Below, piece after piece: positions 1 to 8,821 of a stretch of DNA of 53,138 bases. Source of the stretch: Ectothiorhodospiraceae bacterium (GTDB lineage Bacteria; Pseudomonadota; Gammaproteobacteria; SZUA-152). The position numbers and the translations under genes are program-made. The notes under the pieces are model-generated. The model worked only from the letters and a program-made list of their open reading frames with translations, was not told where the DNA came from and made no database searches. How positions within the stretch are numbered: position 1 is the stretch's first letter; the number at the start of each line of letters is the position of its first letter. Location of the stretch: positions 1 to 53,138 of the forward strand of contig NVUB02000008.1 in the NCBI GenBank assembly GCA_002401775.2, written 5' to 3'.

Positions 1-2
1 AG

Positions 3-1937
3 TTGCGCGACCCTCAGAGCGAGTCGTATATCGGTAATCGTTCCAGCGGGGTCAATCCTGTTGTGCCGTTACAACAGGATCAAGTGCAATGCACCAGCTG
101 CCACGACCCGCATATCCGCAGTACCAACACCACCGAAAACATCAAATTCCTGCGCCTTAATCGTTTGCAACAGGCGCCGCCGACCTCCACCCTTTTCAAC
201 GAATCTAATGATATTATTTGTTTGGCCTGTCACGATAAGGCGGGCTGGCTGGATTCAGCCCATGCCAATAAGCAGGTCGCTAATGAGCGATATACCGACG
301 CAGCCGCCAACCTGCGGGAGTTTCCTTTGGGCACTCAGGTCTGGGAATCGGCTTGTCTGGCCTGCCACGATACGCATGCTGTGCAGGGTTCACGGCGATT
401 ATTGAGAGAGGGAACCGATGGCCCGGTGAATGCCAACGGCGCCAAACAAGGCGGTAACCCGGCGGTCGAACAAACCTGTTTTGCCTGCCATTCCAGCGAT
501 GGCGGTACGTTGACGACACAGGGTTTTGGCACGGAAGTGCCGGATATCAAAAGCGATTTTTCTCTTGCCACCCATATGCCCATCAATAGCTTCGACCAGC
601 CCGCCGGCACAGAAGTACATAATATCGGCTCAAACACAGACGCGCAAAGCGGTAAGGATTTCATGGAATCCCCGGAAAATCTGGGTAAAGGGAACTTACA
701 GAATCGTCACGCCGAATGTACTGATTGCCACAATCCGCATCGGGTGATTAAAAACCGTCAATTTAACGCAGACCCATCCAAGCCGGAAGCGGCAGGTACT
801 CATGATCACAGTGAACCTCACACAAATTTGGCCTCCGGAGTGCTACGAGGCATCTGGGGTATCGAGCCTGTGTATGGCTCCGATGCATTCATGAGCAACC
901 CGATTGATTTTAAGGTGAAGCGGGGAAACCCATCCATTATTAATGGCCCGACGGATGTTAACCAGTCCTACGTTACACGGGAATACCAAATTTGCCTTAA
1001 ATGTCATTCTAACTATGCTTACGACACACCGCCAATGCTGGGATCATTCAGCGGCGGAACTCCCTACGGCACCAACGAGATGACCCAATACACCAACCAG
1101 GCGATGGAATACAACTCACCGGACGGGCACATGGGTGAAGGAACATCGTCAACATCTGGCGGGGCGCATCCCAATTGGGCCACTAACAACCACCGTTCCT
1201 GGCATCCTGTACTGAAGCCCACTGGGCGCACGAAGTCTGTGCGCGGTATCTCTGGGAACAATATCTGGGAGGCCCCTTTTGACAACCACGTCGGCACACA
1301 AACCATGTATTGCTCTGACTGCCACGGCAACGACACTGCCATCGGTACCGCCGTTCCTAACGGTGGAGAAAACGGACGCCCCTGGGGGCCGCATGGTTCA
1401 GAAAACGAGTTTATCCTCAAGGGAAAATGGGATAAATATACCGGTACTCCATGCGATGGTAGTAATAAGTGCTCCCCGGAACCTCGAAATGATCAGGCCG
1501 ATGACCTTTGTTTTAAGTGCCATAACCGTTTCAACTACGCCATTGATGGTGGTGGTGGTAGTAAAAAAGGGAGTAGTGGTTGGCGTAAGTCCAACAGTGA
1601 TAATCTGCACACCAAACATTTAGGGCGCCTCAAACGACTCAAGTGCCGCTGGTGCCATGTGGCGGTTCCTCATGGTTGGAAAAACAAGGCGCTGTTGGTC
1701 AACCTCAACGATGTGGGGCCAGAAGTGGGATTACCGCCTGGCACAGAGATACCACTGAAAGTTAGCGGTAAAAACGGGACAACTACACCTTATTTCAAAG
1801 GTCCATATTACAACGGTGCCATTCTCAAGATCGTCCGATTCAATACCAGTGGCAATTGGGATCCGAAGAACTGCGGTTCCTCTAGTGGCAAACAGGGCCA
1901 GGGCTGGATGACCCAAACCTGTAACAACTTACCCTAA
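3..1937 (+). CDS. multiheme c-type cytochrome, 5' end outside window
   Basis: The frame is open from the first bases, so the true start, signal peptide and possibly more haem sites lie upstream. The visible 644 residues hold nine CxxCH haem-attachment motifs: CTSCH at about residue 30, then CLACH, CLACH, CFACH, CTDCH, CLKCH, CSDCH, CFKCH and CRWCH near residue 560. Extra His residues sit between motifs and can serve as distal ligands; two motifs continue as CHDPH and CHNPH, typical of large doubly-CxxCH-type cytochromes. No membrane helix is visible in this part. The tail carries two Cys without a CxxCH. Role is probably periplasmic or extracellular electron transfer; substrate unknown. The genes that follow on the same strand are separated from it by a long hairpin. 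The cytochrome class is sure, the specific role is not. Confidence 0.9.
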   Translation: MRDPQSESYIGNRSSGVNPVVPLQQDQVQCTSCHDPHIRSTNTTENIKFLRLNRLQQAPPTSTLFNESNDIICLACHDKAGWLDSAHANKQVANERYTDAAANLREFPLGTQVWESACLACHDTHAVQGSRRLLREGTDGPVNANGAKQGGNPAVEQTCFACHSSDGGTLTTQGFGTEVPDIKSDFSLATHMPINSFDQPAGTEVHNIGSNTDAQSGKDFMESPENLGKGNLQNRHAECTDCHNPHRVIKNRQFNADPSKPEAAGTHDHSEPHTNLASGVLRGIWGIEPVYGSDAFMSNPIDFKVKRGNPSIINGPTDVNQSYVTREYQICLKCHSNYAYDTPPMLGSFSGGTPYGTNEMTQYTNQAMEYNSPDGHMGEGTSSTSGGAHPNWATNNHRSWHPVLKPTGRTKSVRGISGNNIWEAPFDNHVGTQTMYCSDCHGNDTAIGTAVPNGGENGRPWGPHGSENEFILKGKWDKYTGTPCDGSNKCSPEPRNDQADDLCFKCHNRFNYAIDGGGGSKKGSSGWRKSNSDNLHTKHLGRLKRLKCRWCHVAVPHGWKNKALLVNLNDVGPEVGLPPGTEIPLKVSGKNGTTTPYFKGPYYNGAILKIVRFNTSGNWDPKNCGSSSGKQGQGWMTQTCNNLP

Positions 1938-1974
1938 CGGGTTACGGTTCCCTGCTGTGGAGTATTGGCAGTCC

Positions 1975-2048
1975 GTAGGTTGGCGGTGAGCTTGCGAACC
2001 CCAACATCATTGGCTATGTTGGGGTTCGCAAGCTCACCGCCAACCTAC
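1975..2048. repeat. perfect inverted repeat, 33-nt arms, REP-like
   Basis: Arms 1975-2007 and 2016-2048 are perfect reverse complements around an 8-nt loop. The outer ends read GTAGGTTGG / CCAACCTAC, the same ends seen in the hairpin at 47459-47539, and are related to the GTAGGT..ACCTAC hairpins near 5419, 22575 and 24290. It lies just after the cytochrome stop and could also terminate or protect its transcript, although no T-run follows. Confidence 0.85.
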
Positions 2049-2115
2049 CACACAAAATCAGGCTTAACTTAATACGTTGAGTTACCACCCTAAAATAGAA
2101 AGGAGATTGTTTGGA

Positions 2116-2982
2116 ATGTCAGTATCGTATTACCGTAGGAGAGCCTGGAGAACGAAGACGTTAATTGCCATTGGCTTAGCGATTACATTGGCCGGTTGGC
2201 CTATTTTTATTACGGCTGCGACTTATGAAGCGTCCATGTTTAATGATCCTACGGAACCCGATGCGGCCTTCGAGCAGCGTTGGCGGGAACAACTGACTGA
2301 CAGTGTCACGGTGGGCAAACTCATCCTCCTCAAAACGAAAATGAGCAAATTTGTCGCCATAGAGAGTCATGCAAAAAACCATGCAAAAAATGACCGCCAA
2401 CGGCAGGCTGTGCTGATATTACATGATATGCGCGGCCATCCGGACTGGCAAAATGTCATTGGCCCTTTGCGCCGAAACCTGCCTGAGTTGGGTTGGTCGA
2501 CCCTTTCTCTGCAAATGCCGGTGCTGGGCGTGGATACCGGTATGCGTGACCACTCGATACTGCTGAATTTTTCTCCTGAACGCATCACAGCGGGTATTGC
2601 CCATTTACAACAACAAGGTTATAAAAGAATTGTTATTTTAGGCGGGGGGTTGGGTTCCATTATGGCCGCATCCTATTTGCAGGAAAATCCCAATACGCCC
2701 ATTGAGGCTTTTGTTGGGGTTAGCATGTATCAATTAAATTACACTGACCCTCGGATGTGGATTGTTGATACATTGGCAAAATTAACATTACCCATTTTGG
2801 ATATTTATAGCAGCGATGATCGTTATGGCTCACAATACTCCGCAAAGGGGCGTCGAGAGGCGGGTGCTGCGGCAGAAAATGCGCAATATACACAAATGAT
2901 GATTGATGGAACCGATCATGATTTTACAGGCAAAGAATCAATACTGATTGACGATATTGCTAAGTGGCTGAATAAGCGCTAA
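2116..2982 (+). CDS. DUF3530 family alpha/beta-hydrolase-like exported protein
   Basis: A 288-residue protein. The ATG at 2116 is chosen over the upstream TTG at 2077 because AAAGGAG lies at about 2099-2105 with 10-nt spacing. An N-terminal hydrophobic segment (about residues 18-35) is a signal peptide or anchor. The body has the DUF3530 pattern: a strand ending in LHDMRGHPDW, then PLRRNLPELGWSTLSLQMP, and a late Asp/His pair (TDHDF) as in alpha/beta hydrolases. The usual GxSxG elbow is not obvious; ILGGGLGS occupies that place, so hydrolase activity is uncertain. The stop is 3 nt before the thioredoxin-fold gene, implying cotranscription. Family call is from characteristic segments; substrate is unknown. 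Confidence 0.75.
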   Translation: MSVSYYRRRAWRTKTLIAIGLAITLAGWPIFITAATYEASMFNDPTEPDAAFEQRWREQLTDSVTVGKLILLKTKMSKFVAIESHAKNHAKNDRQRQAVLILHDMRGHPDWQNVIGPLRRNLPELGWSTLSLQMPVLGVDTGMRDHSILLNFSPERITAGIAHLQQQGYKRIVILGGGLGSIMAASYLQENPNTPIEAFVGVSMYQLNYTDPRMWIVDTLAKLTLPILDIYSSDDRYGSQYSAKGRREAGAAAENAQYTQMMIDGTDHDFTGKESILIDDIAKWLNKR

Positions 2983-2985
2983 GCA

Positions 2986-3582
2986 ATGACAGGCAGTACA
3001 TCTATGACTTCTATATTCGCTTTACTGACGCTACTGGTTTCTTTGTTATTGTCCATGCCGCTAGTGGCTGATGAAAATGATGCTGGTAACGATGCGGGCA
3101 TAACCACAAAAAAGCCGTTGTACCCAGGGTGGTTCAAGGACTCTTTCCTTGATATTGCCGATGATGTTGAAGATGCCTCCAGCAAAAACAAACGTGTCAT
3201 CCTTTATTTTTATGAGCCGGATTGTGGTGCCTGTAAAGCCTTCTTGCGCGATAAATTGGCGCGTCCTCTCATCACTCAGACCATAAAAAAGAACTTTGAT
3301 GTTGTGCCAATCAATATGTGGGGTGACAACATTGTTGTCGACATGGATGGCGGTGTAGTCAGTGAACGGGATTTTTCGTTTTCCCGACAGGGACGGATAA
3401 TCCCAACATTAGTATTTCTTAACGAAAAGGGCGTCAATATTGCCCGTATTTTTGGTTCCAGCTCAATCTCCAGATTCATGGCCGCATTGCATTATTCGAC
3501 TGAAAGACTGGACAGTTCAATATCATTTTTCGATTACATCGACAAATTAAAAGAGGAAGAAGATGAGGCTTTTTCCTCTTAA
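2986..3582 (+). CDS. exported thioredoxin-fold protein with CGAC motif
   Basis: A 198-residue protein with an N-terminal signal peptide (hydrophobic stretch about residues 9-28, ending near LVADEND). The thioredoxin fold is shown by the strand RVILYFYEPDCGACKAF (CxxC as CGAC, near residue 80) and the cis-Pro segment RIIPTLVFL. This resembles SoxW/DsbE-like periplasmic thioredoxins that keep cysteines or haem sites reduced. It follows the DUF3530 gene by 3 nt. An alternative ATG at 3004 would still leave a signal peptide. Being next to a multiheme cytochrome, a role in reducing apocytochrome CxxCH thiols is plausible but inferred. Confidence 0.8.
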   Translation: MTGSTSMTSIFALLTLLVSLLLSMPLVADENDAGNDAGITTKKPLYPGWFKDSFLDIADDVEDASSKNKRVILYFYEPDCGACKAFLRDKLARPLITQTIKKNFDVVPINMWGDNIVVDMDGGVVSERDFSFSRQGRIIPTLVFLNEKGVNIARIFGSSSISRFMAALHYSTERLDSSISFFDYIDKLKEEEDEAFSS

Positions 3583-3656
3583 CGGCCACACCTGGTCAGG
3601 TAGCCTTAACTCTTTTCTTATTGTTTTGGGTAGTTCATGGTGACTACTGGTACACA

Positions 3657-3737
3657 AGAAAAGGATACCCTGCATTCAAAAGACGCCGTAAATACATCCC
3701 TGCGGCTGACGCTTCTGAATGCAGGGTATCCTTTTCT
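3657..3737. repeat. inverted repeat with 22-nt arms
   Basis: Arms 3657-3678 and 3716-3737 are perfect complements (core AAGGATACCCTGCATTC) with a 37-nt centre. It fills most of the gap before the spermidine-synthase-like gene. It has no similarity that I can see to the other hairpin families in the window. A terminator role is possible, as the right arm ends CCTTTTCT. Confidence 0.8.
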
Positions 3738-3756
3738 ACTGGGGCATTAGTCATTC

Positions 3757-5376
3757 ATGAATAGTCACCGCAAAGAACAATATACCTGCTTATTGCTTGG
3801 CTTTGCGGTGGGCTTCGCTGCACTTATTTATGAACTGTACAGCATCCAGGTACTTTTCCTTTTCTATGTTGAAACCATCTATGCGGTAACATTAACTCTC
3901 GCCTCATTTCTGGGTGGTCTGGGTATTTCCAGTCTGGTATTTTCCCGCCTCGCCGGGCAAAACACGGCACGTAACAAGCGTCTTCTGTTTTGGATGCAAC
4001 TTGCGCTGGCTGTTTATGCGCTGGCCATATTACGGCGTTACGACCTTATTCCGGTATTGAATGATTTTTTACAGCTCACTGTGCCAAACCCCAACGTCGT
4101 CGAATGGCTTAGGGGACTGTTGATTGCTTTGTTTTTGTTTGTTCCTGCTTTTTTTCTGGGAGGCGCATTTCCGTTGATAAATGGACTGTACTTGCAGGGC
4201 AATAGCGATTCTACTACGGGGACAGGAGTCGTTTATTTTTTTGATATTATGGGTTCCGTGTTGGGCCTGTTACTGGCCGGTTTTTGGTTGTTACCTACCT
4301 ATGGCTTAATGGTCACGCTACTGGTCGCAACGGCTGCCAGTATTGTAACGGCACTGTTTTTGAGTCCGGGACACAAACACACTGCTATTACTTTGGTTGC
4401 CTCATTAGTGCTGATCAATTTCTGGTTTACCTGGCAAAAAGAGACAGAAGACATTACCCCGGCCTTATCAACATCTAATACAACTTTGCACAAAAACCCC
4501 TCGGCGGTAATTGATGAAACGCTGCCCATTGCCCCTGATTATCCTTCACTCACCGAACGCTTTGGAAAAATACTATTTCAAAAACAGTCCCCCTTTGGAC
4601 GAATCACCGTGGGTACCAATGTATTGGGAATTCCCGGCAACAAAGCGTTATTTATTAATTATCGCGATATGTGCCTTTCTATTGACAACGAATCTGAACG
4701 CCGTCTGGGGCTATTCGCAACTTCACGATTAAACAGTGGAGCTCGGGTGCTGAATATCGGATTAGGGTGTGGATTTACCGCTAGCCAGGTACTGGCCAAC
4801 CAGAGTGTTGCATCCATCGATATCGTGGAAATCAACCCTGTGGTAGTCGAAGCAGCAAGGCTGTATTTTAACAAAGAAAACGAGGGAGTCCTTGAATCCT
4901 CAAGAACCCGATTGCATATTCAAGATGGTGCAGAATTTCTACGTAACAACACAGCGCGTTACAATGCCATCATCATAGACATCGAAGAAATCTCCGTGGT
5001 GTATTCATCTCCCCTATACACCAAAGAATATTTCGAGATCATTACCCAACGTCTTGCTCCTGGTGGAATTCTCGCACTATGGGCGCAAACCGGTTCACCT
5101 AAATTTGGAAAAATTATCCTCAATACCCTTCGAGAAGTATTTTCACATGTGGAAATTCGACTCATAAATGGTTTTTACACTTACTACGGGTCGGATCAAC
5201 CACTGGCGTTGCCTCCCGTACGTGACAGCGAAAGACAACAAACGATGGCGGTATTAAATGCACCCATTAGTGAAATGAACACCCTTGATAATCGAGTCCT
5301 TGAAAAATATTTTAACATCCGACAGTTTTTTGTACTGCCCTCCGACTACCAGGAACGTTTTATCACAAGTAACTAA
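3757..5376 (+). CDS. membrane protein with C-terminal spermidine-synthase-like methyltransferase fold
   Basis: 539 residues. Residues about 10-220 hold six or seven hydrophobic helices of the fused MFS/spermidine synthase type; the rest is a Rossmann domain with VLNIGLGCGFTASQV (nucleotide-binding loop), SIDIVEINPVVVEAA (acidic residue after strand 2), HIQDGAEFL, and YNAIIIDIEEI in place of the catalytic DxxD/DP region. PLYTKEYFEIITQRLAPGGILALW matches the SpeE C-terminal pattern. Related membrane SpeE-like proteins have no single proven substrate. It starts with ATG at 3757 right after the inverted repeat. The association with the multiheme cytochrome and the thioredoxin-like gene is seen here, but its meaning is inference. 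Confidence 0.8.
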   Translation: MNSHRKEQYTCLLLGFAVGFAALIYELYSIQVLFLFYVETIYAVTLTLASFLGGLGISSLVFSRLAGQNTARNKRLLFWMQLALAVYALAILRRYDLIPVLNDFLQLTVPNPNVVEWLRGLLIALFLFVPAFFLGGAFPLINGLYLQGNSDSTTGTGVVYFFDIMGSVLGLLLAGFWLLPTYGLMVTLLVATAASIVTALFLSPGHKHTAITLVASLVLINFWFTWQKETEDITPALSTSNTTLHKNPSAVIDETLPIAPDYPSLTERFGKILFQKQSPFGRITVGTNVLGIPGNKALFINYRDMCLSIDNESERRLGLFATSRLNSGARVLNIGLGCGFTASQVLANQSVASIDIVEINPVVVEAARLYFNKENEGVLESSRTRLHIQDGAEFLRNNTARYNAIIIDIEEISVVYSSPLYTKEYFEIITQRLAPGGILALWAQTGSPKFGKIILNTLREVFSHVEIRLINGFYTYYGSDQPLALPPVRDSERQQTMAVLNAPISEMNTLDNRVLEKYFNIRQFFVLPSDYQERFITSN

Positions 5377-5418
5377 CATCCATTTTATAATGAGATTTGT
5401 AGTTATATCCTCTACCCT

Positions 5419-5497
5419 GTAGGTATTTCAGCCTGACAGTTTAAAGAGCTAGGCTCGCATAGCGCGATGTGTCAGGTAGCTTCGCAACCTGACCTAC
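5419..5497. repeat. REP-like GTAGGT/ACCTAC hairpin element
   Basis: The segment begins GTAGGTATTTCAGCCTGAC and ends with an inner hairpin GTCAGGT..ACCTGAC followed by CTAC. The same pieces recur at about 22574-22606 and 24287-24380. It lies in the 260-bp gap before the CDF gene; the rest of that gap holds a degenerate copy of the GTAGGGGTGCCCC repeat near 5550 and otherwise nothing recognisable. Confidence 0.6.
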
Positions 5498-5636
5498 AAT
5501 CAACCGTATTCATTCCCAGCCGGATCGTTGAAACGAAATATATCAAACCGTAGGGGTTGCCCCTGTGTCTGCATTGCAAATAACCTCAAAACAGGATGAT
5601 AATGTCACCATAATATAACCACACAGGTGTTATAGA

Positions 5637-6524
5637 TTGGCGCATAACCATTCGCATCATAATGTAGAAACAATGGGTGACCAGCCGTTGCTGGTCGCTA
5701 TTGCCATTAATATGGTGTTGACGTTGGCACAGGTGGTTGGTGGTATCCTTTCCGGCAGTTTGTCACTTATTGCGGATGCACTACATAACTTTAGTGATGC
5801 CAATTCGTTATTGATTGCTTTGGTTGCGCGTAAAATTGGCCGACAACCCCCGGATGCTTTCAAAACCTTTGGCTACAAGCGCGCTGAAGTCATTGCGGCG
5901 CTGATCAATCTGGTTACCTTGGTGTTAATCGGTTTTTACCTCATTTACGAAGCCCTGTGGCGTTTTTATACACCCCAGGAAATTGAAGGCTGGATTGTGG
6001 TTATGGTTGCCGGTGTGGCCTTGGTGATTGATCTCGCCACGGCTATGTTGACCTATAGCATGTCGAAAAATAGCCTGAACATGCGCGCGGCTTTTTTACA
6101 CAATGTATCGGATGCCTTAGCATCCGTTGGCGTCATTGTGGCGGGTAGTCTTATTCTACTCTATGGCTGGTATTGGACGGACACAGTGATGACGCTGATC
6201 ATTGCAGGTTATGTGCTTTACCAAGCAGCGACGATGTTACCCACGACGATCCATATTTTAATGCAGGGTACGCCCGAAAGTCTTACCATTGATGAAGTGA
6301 TTACGGCCATGGAAGAAGTGGAGGGCGTGTGTAACGTGCATCATGTCCATATTTGGCAGATAGATGAACACCATAACTCACTGGAAGCTCATGTGGTCAT
6401 TAATGATTTTGCAGAAACTGAACCGATTAAAACGGCAGTAAAGGCCGAGCTTGATCGGCAGTTTTCCATCTCTCATTCCACGCTTGAGTTTGAGATTAAA
6501 TCTTGCGAGGAGATTGGCTGTTAA
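5637..6524 (+). CDS. cation diffusion facilitator (Zn/Cd/Co efflux), CzcD/ZitB type
   Basis: 295 residues with a short His-rich N-terminus (AHNHSHHN), six transmembrane helices and a C-terminal cytoplasmic domain. The metal site signatures HxxxD are present in TM2 (HNFSD) and TM5 (HNVSD), the HD-HD pattern of Zn/Cd exporters. The C-terminal domain contains HHVHIWQIDEHHNSLEAHVV, as in ZitB/CzcD. The start is a TTG with AGGTG 9 nt upstream; no upstream ATG is in frame. It exports divalent metal from cytoplasm to periplasm by proton antiport. It converges with the MerR gene at 6669-7067 across a T-tract-rich spacer. The family is certain, the exact metal is not. Confidence 0.9.
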   Translation: MAHNHSHHNVETMGDQPLLVAIAINMVLTLAQVVGGILSGSLSLIADALHNFSDANSLLIALVARKIGRQPPDAFKTFGYKRAEVIAALINLVTLVLIGFYLIYEALWRFYTPQEIEGWIVVMVAGVALVIDLATAMLTYSMSKNSLNMRAAFLHNVSDALASVGVIVAGSLILLYGWYWTDTVMTLIIAGYVLYQAATMLPTTIHILMQGTPESLTIDEVITAMEEVEGVCNVHHVHIWQIDEHHNSLEAHVVINDFAETEPIKTAVKAELDRQFSISHSTLEFEIKSCEEIGC

Positions 6525-6569
6525 AGCCGCTCAGATGGGAACAGTTGCCAGGGTTTATGTCCCAAATGC

Positions 6570-6668
6570 AGTAATTTTTTTATTCATTTTCGTCTTTTTT
6601 GGACTTTTTTAGGGTTTTTTCGGCTTTTTTAGAGATTTTCAGCCATTTTTAGCATTTTTTGACGGTTT
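6570..6668. other. T-tract array between convergent genes
   Basis: Six or more runs of five to eight T separated by short GC-containing spacers (such as CTTTTTTGG, CTTTTTTAGG, GTTTTTTCGG) fill the gap between the CDF gene and the convergent MerR gene. There is no strong hairpin. It may serve as a diffuse terminator for the + strand. Confidence 0.4.
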
Positions 6669-7067
6669 TTAACTATTTTCGTCAATTCCTTCGATAATCG
6701 GGCAGCCACCGTCACTTCCCAAACACAGGTTTACCAACAACGTGAGTTCGTTACGCAGGGTAGTGAGATCCTTAAGGCGAGTCTCAATCTCTGCAAGCTT
6801 GCGGTGGCTGAGTTCACGTACCTCGATGCGGGCATGTTGTGGGTCTTCTCGCATTTGCAATAGGTCTTTAATTTCAGCGAGAGTGAAGTCCATTTTTTGT
6901 GCGCGTTTGATGAATTTAAGCCGGGATATGTCTTTGTGGTTATAAAGTCGAATTCCCGATGCCGTGCGATTCACCTTTTTCAGCAAACCAAGCTTTTCAT
7001 AATAACGCAGGGTGTCGGCAGTCAGCTCAAGCATTTTACTGATATCGCCTATACGATATACGCTCAT
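6669..7067 (-). CDS. MerR family metal-responsive regulator
   Basis: 132 residues: winged helix-turn-helix (about 1-70, with ADTLRYYEKLGLL), long dimerisation helix (about 80-113) and a C-terminal metal-loop Cys pair C115-x6-C122 followed by PIIEGI, closest in layout to CueR/CadR loops. The position that is Ser in CueR and Cys in ZntR/CadR appears to be Arg80, which is unusual. It is the last gene of a leftward operon and its ATG overlaps the stop of the previous gene (ATGA); AGGAG inside that gene serves as ribosome site. Two MerR-type dyads lie 2.7 kb upstream at the operon head, so it probably controls the operon and itself. Which metal it senses cannot be decided. Confidence 0.88.
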   Translation of the reverse strand: MSVYRIGDISKMLELTADTLRYYEKLGLLKKVNRTASGIRLYNHKDISRLKFIKRAQKMDFTLAEIKDLLQMREDPQHARIEVRELSHRKLAEIETRLKDLTTLRNELTLLVNLCLGSDGGCPIIEGIDENS

Positions 7068-7375
7068 GTTTTCTCCTGATCGGGTAAGGCTAACTGTGAC
7101 TGGATTGCTAACCGTAAAGCCTTTGCTGTTGGCATGGAGGTAAACACCAGTTCACTATTAATGGCAATGCTAGGCGTCGCGAGCACCCCAAGTGCTACGG
7201 CGTAGTCCAATTCTTCCACGACACTGATTTTTCGTATGTCTATTGTTATTGACTGACCCGTTGATGGTGGTAATCCGAGTTCATTAACCACCTTTTCGGC
7301 CAACACAAAAGCCTTGTCACACTGATTGCAGCAGGGTGCCGAAAATATTTCAATTTTTAAATCATACTCTGACAT
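7064..7375 (-). CDS. small thioredoxin/glutaredoxin-like protein with CCxxC
   Basis: 103 residues with no signal peptide, so cytoplasmic. The N-terminus reads IEIFSAPCCNQCDKA (C15, C16, C19), and ATPSIAIN supplies the cis-Pro of a thioredoxin fold. Such CCxxC thioredoxin-like proteins are metal- or thiol-handling in other settings, but no function is proven for this form. It overlaps the merR start by 4 nt and is separated from the NHL gene by a MITE copy at 7427-7492, which has landed inside the operon. Confidence 0.75.
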   Translation of the reverse strand: MSEYDLKIEIFSAPCCNQCDKAFVLAEKVVNELGLPPSTGQSITIDIRKISVVEELDYAVALGVLATPSIAINSELVFTSMPTAKALRLAIQSQLALPDQEKT

Positions 7376-7426
7376 GCCGATGCTTTACCATTTTCATTCA
7401 GATGCCTTCACTTTAATCCTTTATGT

Positions 7427-7492
7427 CACTGCTGTCCCATTAACGCCAAGATCGCTTTACGTTAACGGGGCTAGGTTAACGGGACAGTCGTG
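7427..7492. mobile_element. MITE family A, short copy (66 bp)
   Basis: Ends are CACTGCTGTCCCATTAAC and GTTAACGGGACAGTCGTG, near-perfect inverted repeats of each other. The same termini bound the elements at 44186-44441 and 47730-47839. The flanks 7418-7426 (CCTTTATGT) and 7493-7501 (ACTCTATGT) agree at 7 of 9 bases, consistent with an aged 9-bp target duplication. No coding capacity. It separates two genes of the MerR-controlled operon. Confidence 0.8.
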
Positions 7493-7508
7493 ACTCTATG
7501 TGTAATAT

Positions 7509-8462
7509 TTACTTTCCCGGCTGCCATTTCTGGATTTGGTGATTGGCATAGTCTGCGACAAACACACTGCCATCGTCGGCTTCAGCGACGGCAATACTGG
7601 TATGCGTCGGCCCGGTGGTTTTAATACCAAAGGCGTTGAGAAATGTTCCATCCGGTGTGAATTTCTGTACACGGTCATTATAAAAATCAGCCACGAATAC
7701 ATTGCCACTGGGGCCAACGGAAATTCCGGTAATGGTAGCGAACCAACCATTGAACGAACCCAATATATTCATTGCAAAAGGACCGCCCCATTTGGTGAGT
7801 ATCTCGCCGTTGGCATCGATGGCAAGTACCCTGTCATTATAGCCGTCAGCGATGAATAAGGTGCCGTCTTTTGATACGGCAACGTCCGTGGGATAACGTA
7901 ATTTACCACCAAAAGTACCCGCTTCGCCGGAGACTCCCCATTGTTGTACAAAACGGCCATCAGCTTTTAATTGCTGCACCCTTTGCTGGGTAAAACCTGC
8001 TACATAGAGGTCACCGTTGTTAGACACGGCCACACCGCCGGGTATCGTGAATTCACCGGGGCCTTTGCCGGGCTTGCCGATACTGCGCCGGTATTCGCCT
8101 TGCAAAGAAAACACTTTGATCTGATCTGCAAAATAATCGGCGACATAGAGTTCATTATTTTGAATGCTCATATTCATCGGGCGTTCGAGTTCTTTAGCAC
8201 CGAACTGACGAAGCGCATTGCCGTTTACATCAAATACCTGAATACGGTGATTGCGGCCATCGCTCACAAATACTTCGTTGCCTTTTACCGCGATGCCGGT
8301 CGGTTCATTAAATTGTCCTGCGCTATCGCCTTTGCTGCCCCAGGTTTTTGCCAAGGTATACGCTGATTCCTGAGGAGAAGGAACCCAAACAAGGTAGGTG
8401 ATCCCACCAATGATTAAAACCATCACGGTTACCCATTGGGCCAACTTCAGTAATGCTTTCAT
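7509..8462 (-). CDS. membrane-anchored NHL-repeat beta-propeller protein
   Basis: 317 residues. A single N-terminal hydrophobic helix (about 9-28) anchors or exports the protein; residues 40-315 are six NHL repeats of the form GQFNEPTGIAV..VSDGRNHRIQVFD, with recurring (V/I)AD..N(D/H)R(V/I)Q. NHL propellers act as binding scaffolds and sometimes lyases; no catalytic residues can be assigned. The start overlaps the HMA gene by 4 nt (ATGA type), so translation is coupled. Context in a metal-responsive operon suggests a periplasmic metal- or complex-binding role, which is inference. Confidence 0.85.
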   Translation of the reverse strand: MKALLKLAQWVTVMVLIIGGITYLVWVPSPQESAYTLAKTWGSKGDSAGQFNEPTGIAVKGNEVFVSDGRNHRIQVFDVNGNALRQFGAKELERPMNMSIQNNELYVADYFADQIKVFSLQGEYRRSIGKPGKGPGEFTIPGGVAVSNNGDLYVAGFTQQRVQQLKADGRFVQQWGVSGEAGTFGGKLRYPTDVAVSKDGTLFIADGYNDRVLAIDANGEILTKWGGPFAMNILGSFNGWFATITGISVGPSGNVFVADFYNDRVQKFTPDGTFLNAFGIKTTGPTHTSIAVAEADDGSVFVADYANHQIQKWQPGK

Positions 8463-8767
8463 AAATTTTTTTCAATGACGCTTTTCATCGTGAACCCGGC
8501 ATCATTGATGATGGTTTTCAGTTCGGCTTCCTTGAAGGATTTTTCATCATTGGTGGTAACGATAACCAATCCCTTTACGAGGTCGATATCAACGGACTTA
8601 ACACCTTCCGTTTTGGTAAATTTTTTCTCTATACCGTAGGCACAAAAAGGACACGCGAGACCGTCGACACGCATGTCGTACTGGGTACCGGCGGCAAAAC
8701 TGAAACTGCCCCAGAGTAAAGCGACACTCGCGAAGAGAAGGTTAATGCTGATAGCTTTTATTTTCAT
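8459..8767 (-). CDS. periplasmic heavy-metal-associated (HMA) protein, MerP-like
   Basis: 102 residues: signal peptide (about 1-26, ending SFAAG), then an HMA ferredoxin-like domain with the metal motif GLACPFC (C39, C42) and the family pattern GVKSVDIDLVKGLVIV. A clear AGGAG lies 8 nt before the ATG. The CPFC loop differs from the classical MerP/CopZ form (GMTCxxC) but is found in exported HMA proteins. It likely binds soft metal in the periplasm and hands it to a neighbour. There is no MerT or MerA in the operon, so a mercury-reduction system is not supported. Confidence 0.88.
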   Translation of the reverse strand: MKIKAISINLLFASVALLWGSFSFAAGTQYDMRVDGLACPFCAYGIEKKFTKTEGVKSVDIDLVKGLVIVTTNDEKSFKEAELKTIINDAGFTMKSVIEKNL

Positions 8768-8821
8768 GTGATGTGCTCCTGATAAATCTCAAATTTAGTT
8801 AACCGCTAATTTATAAACGCC

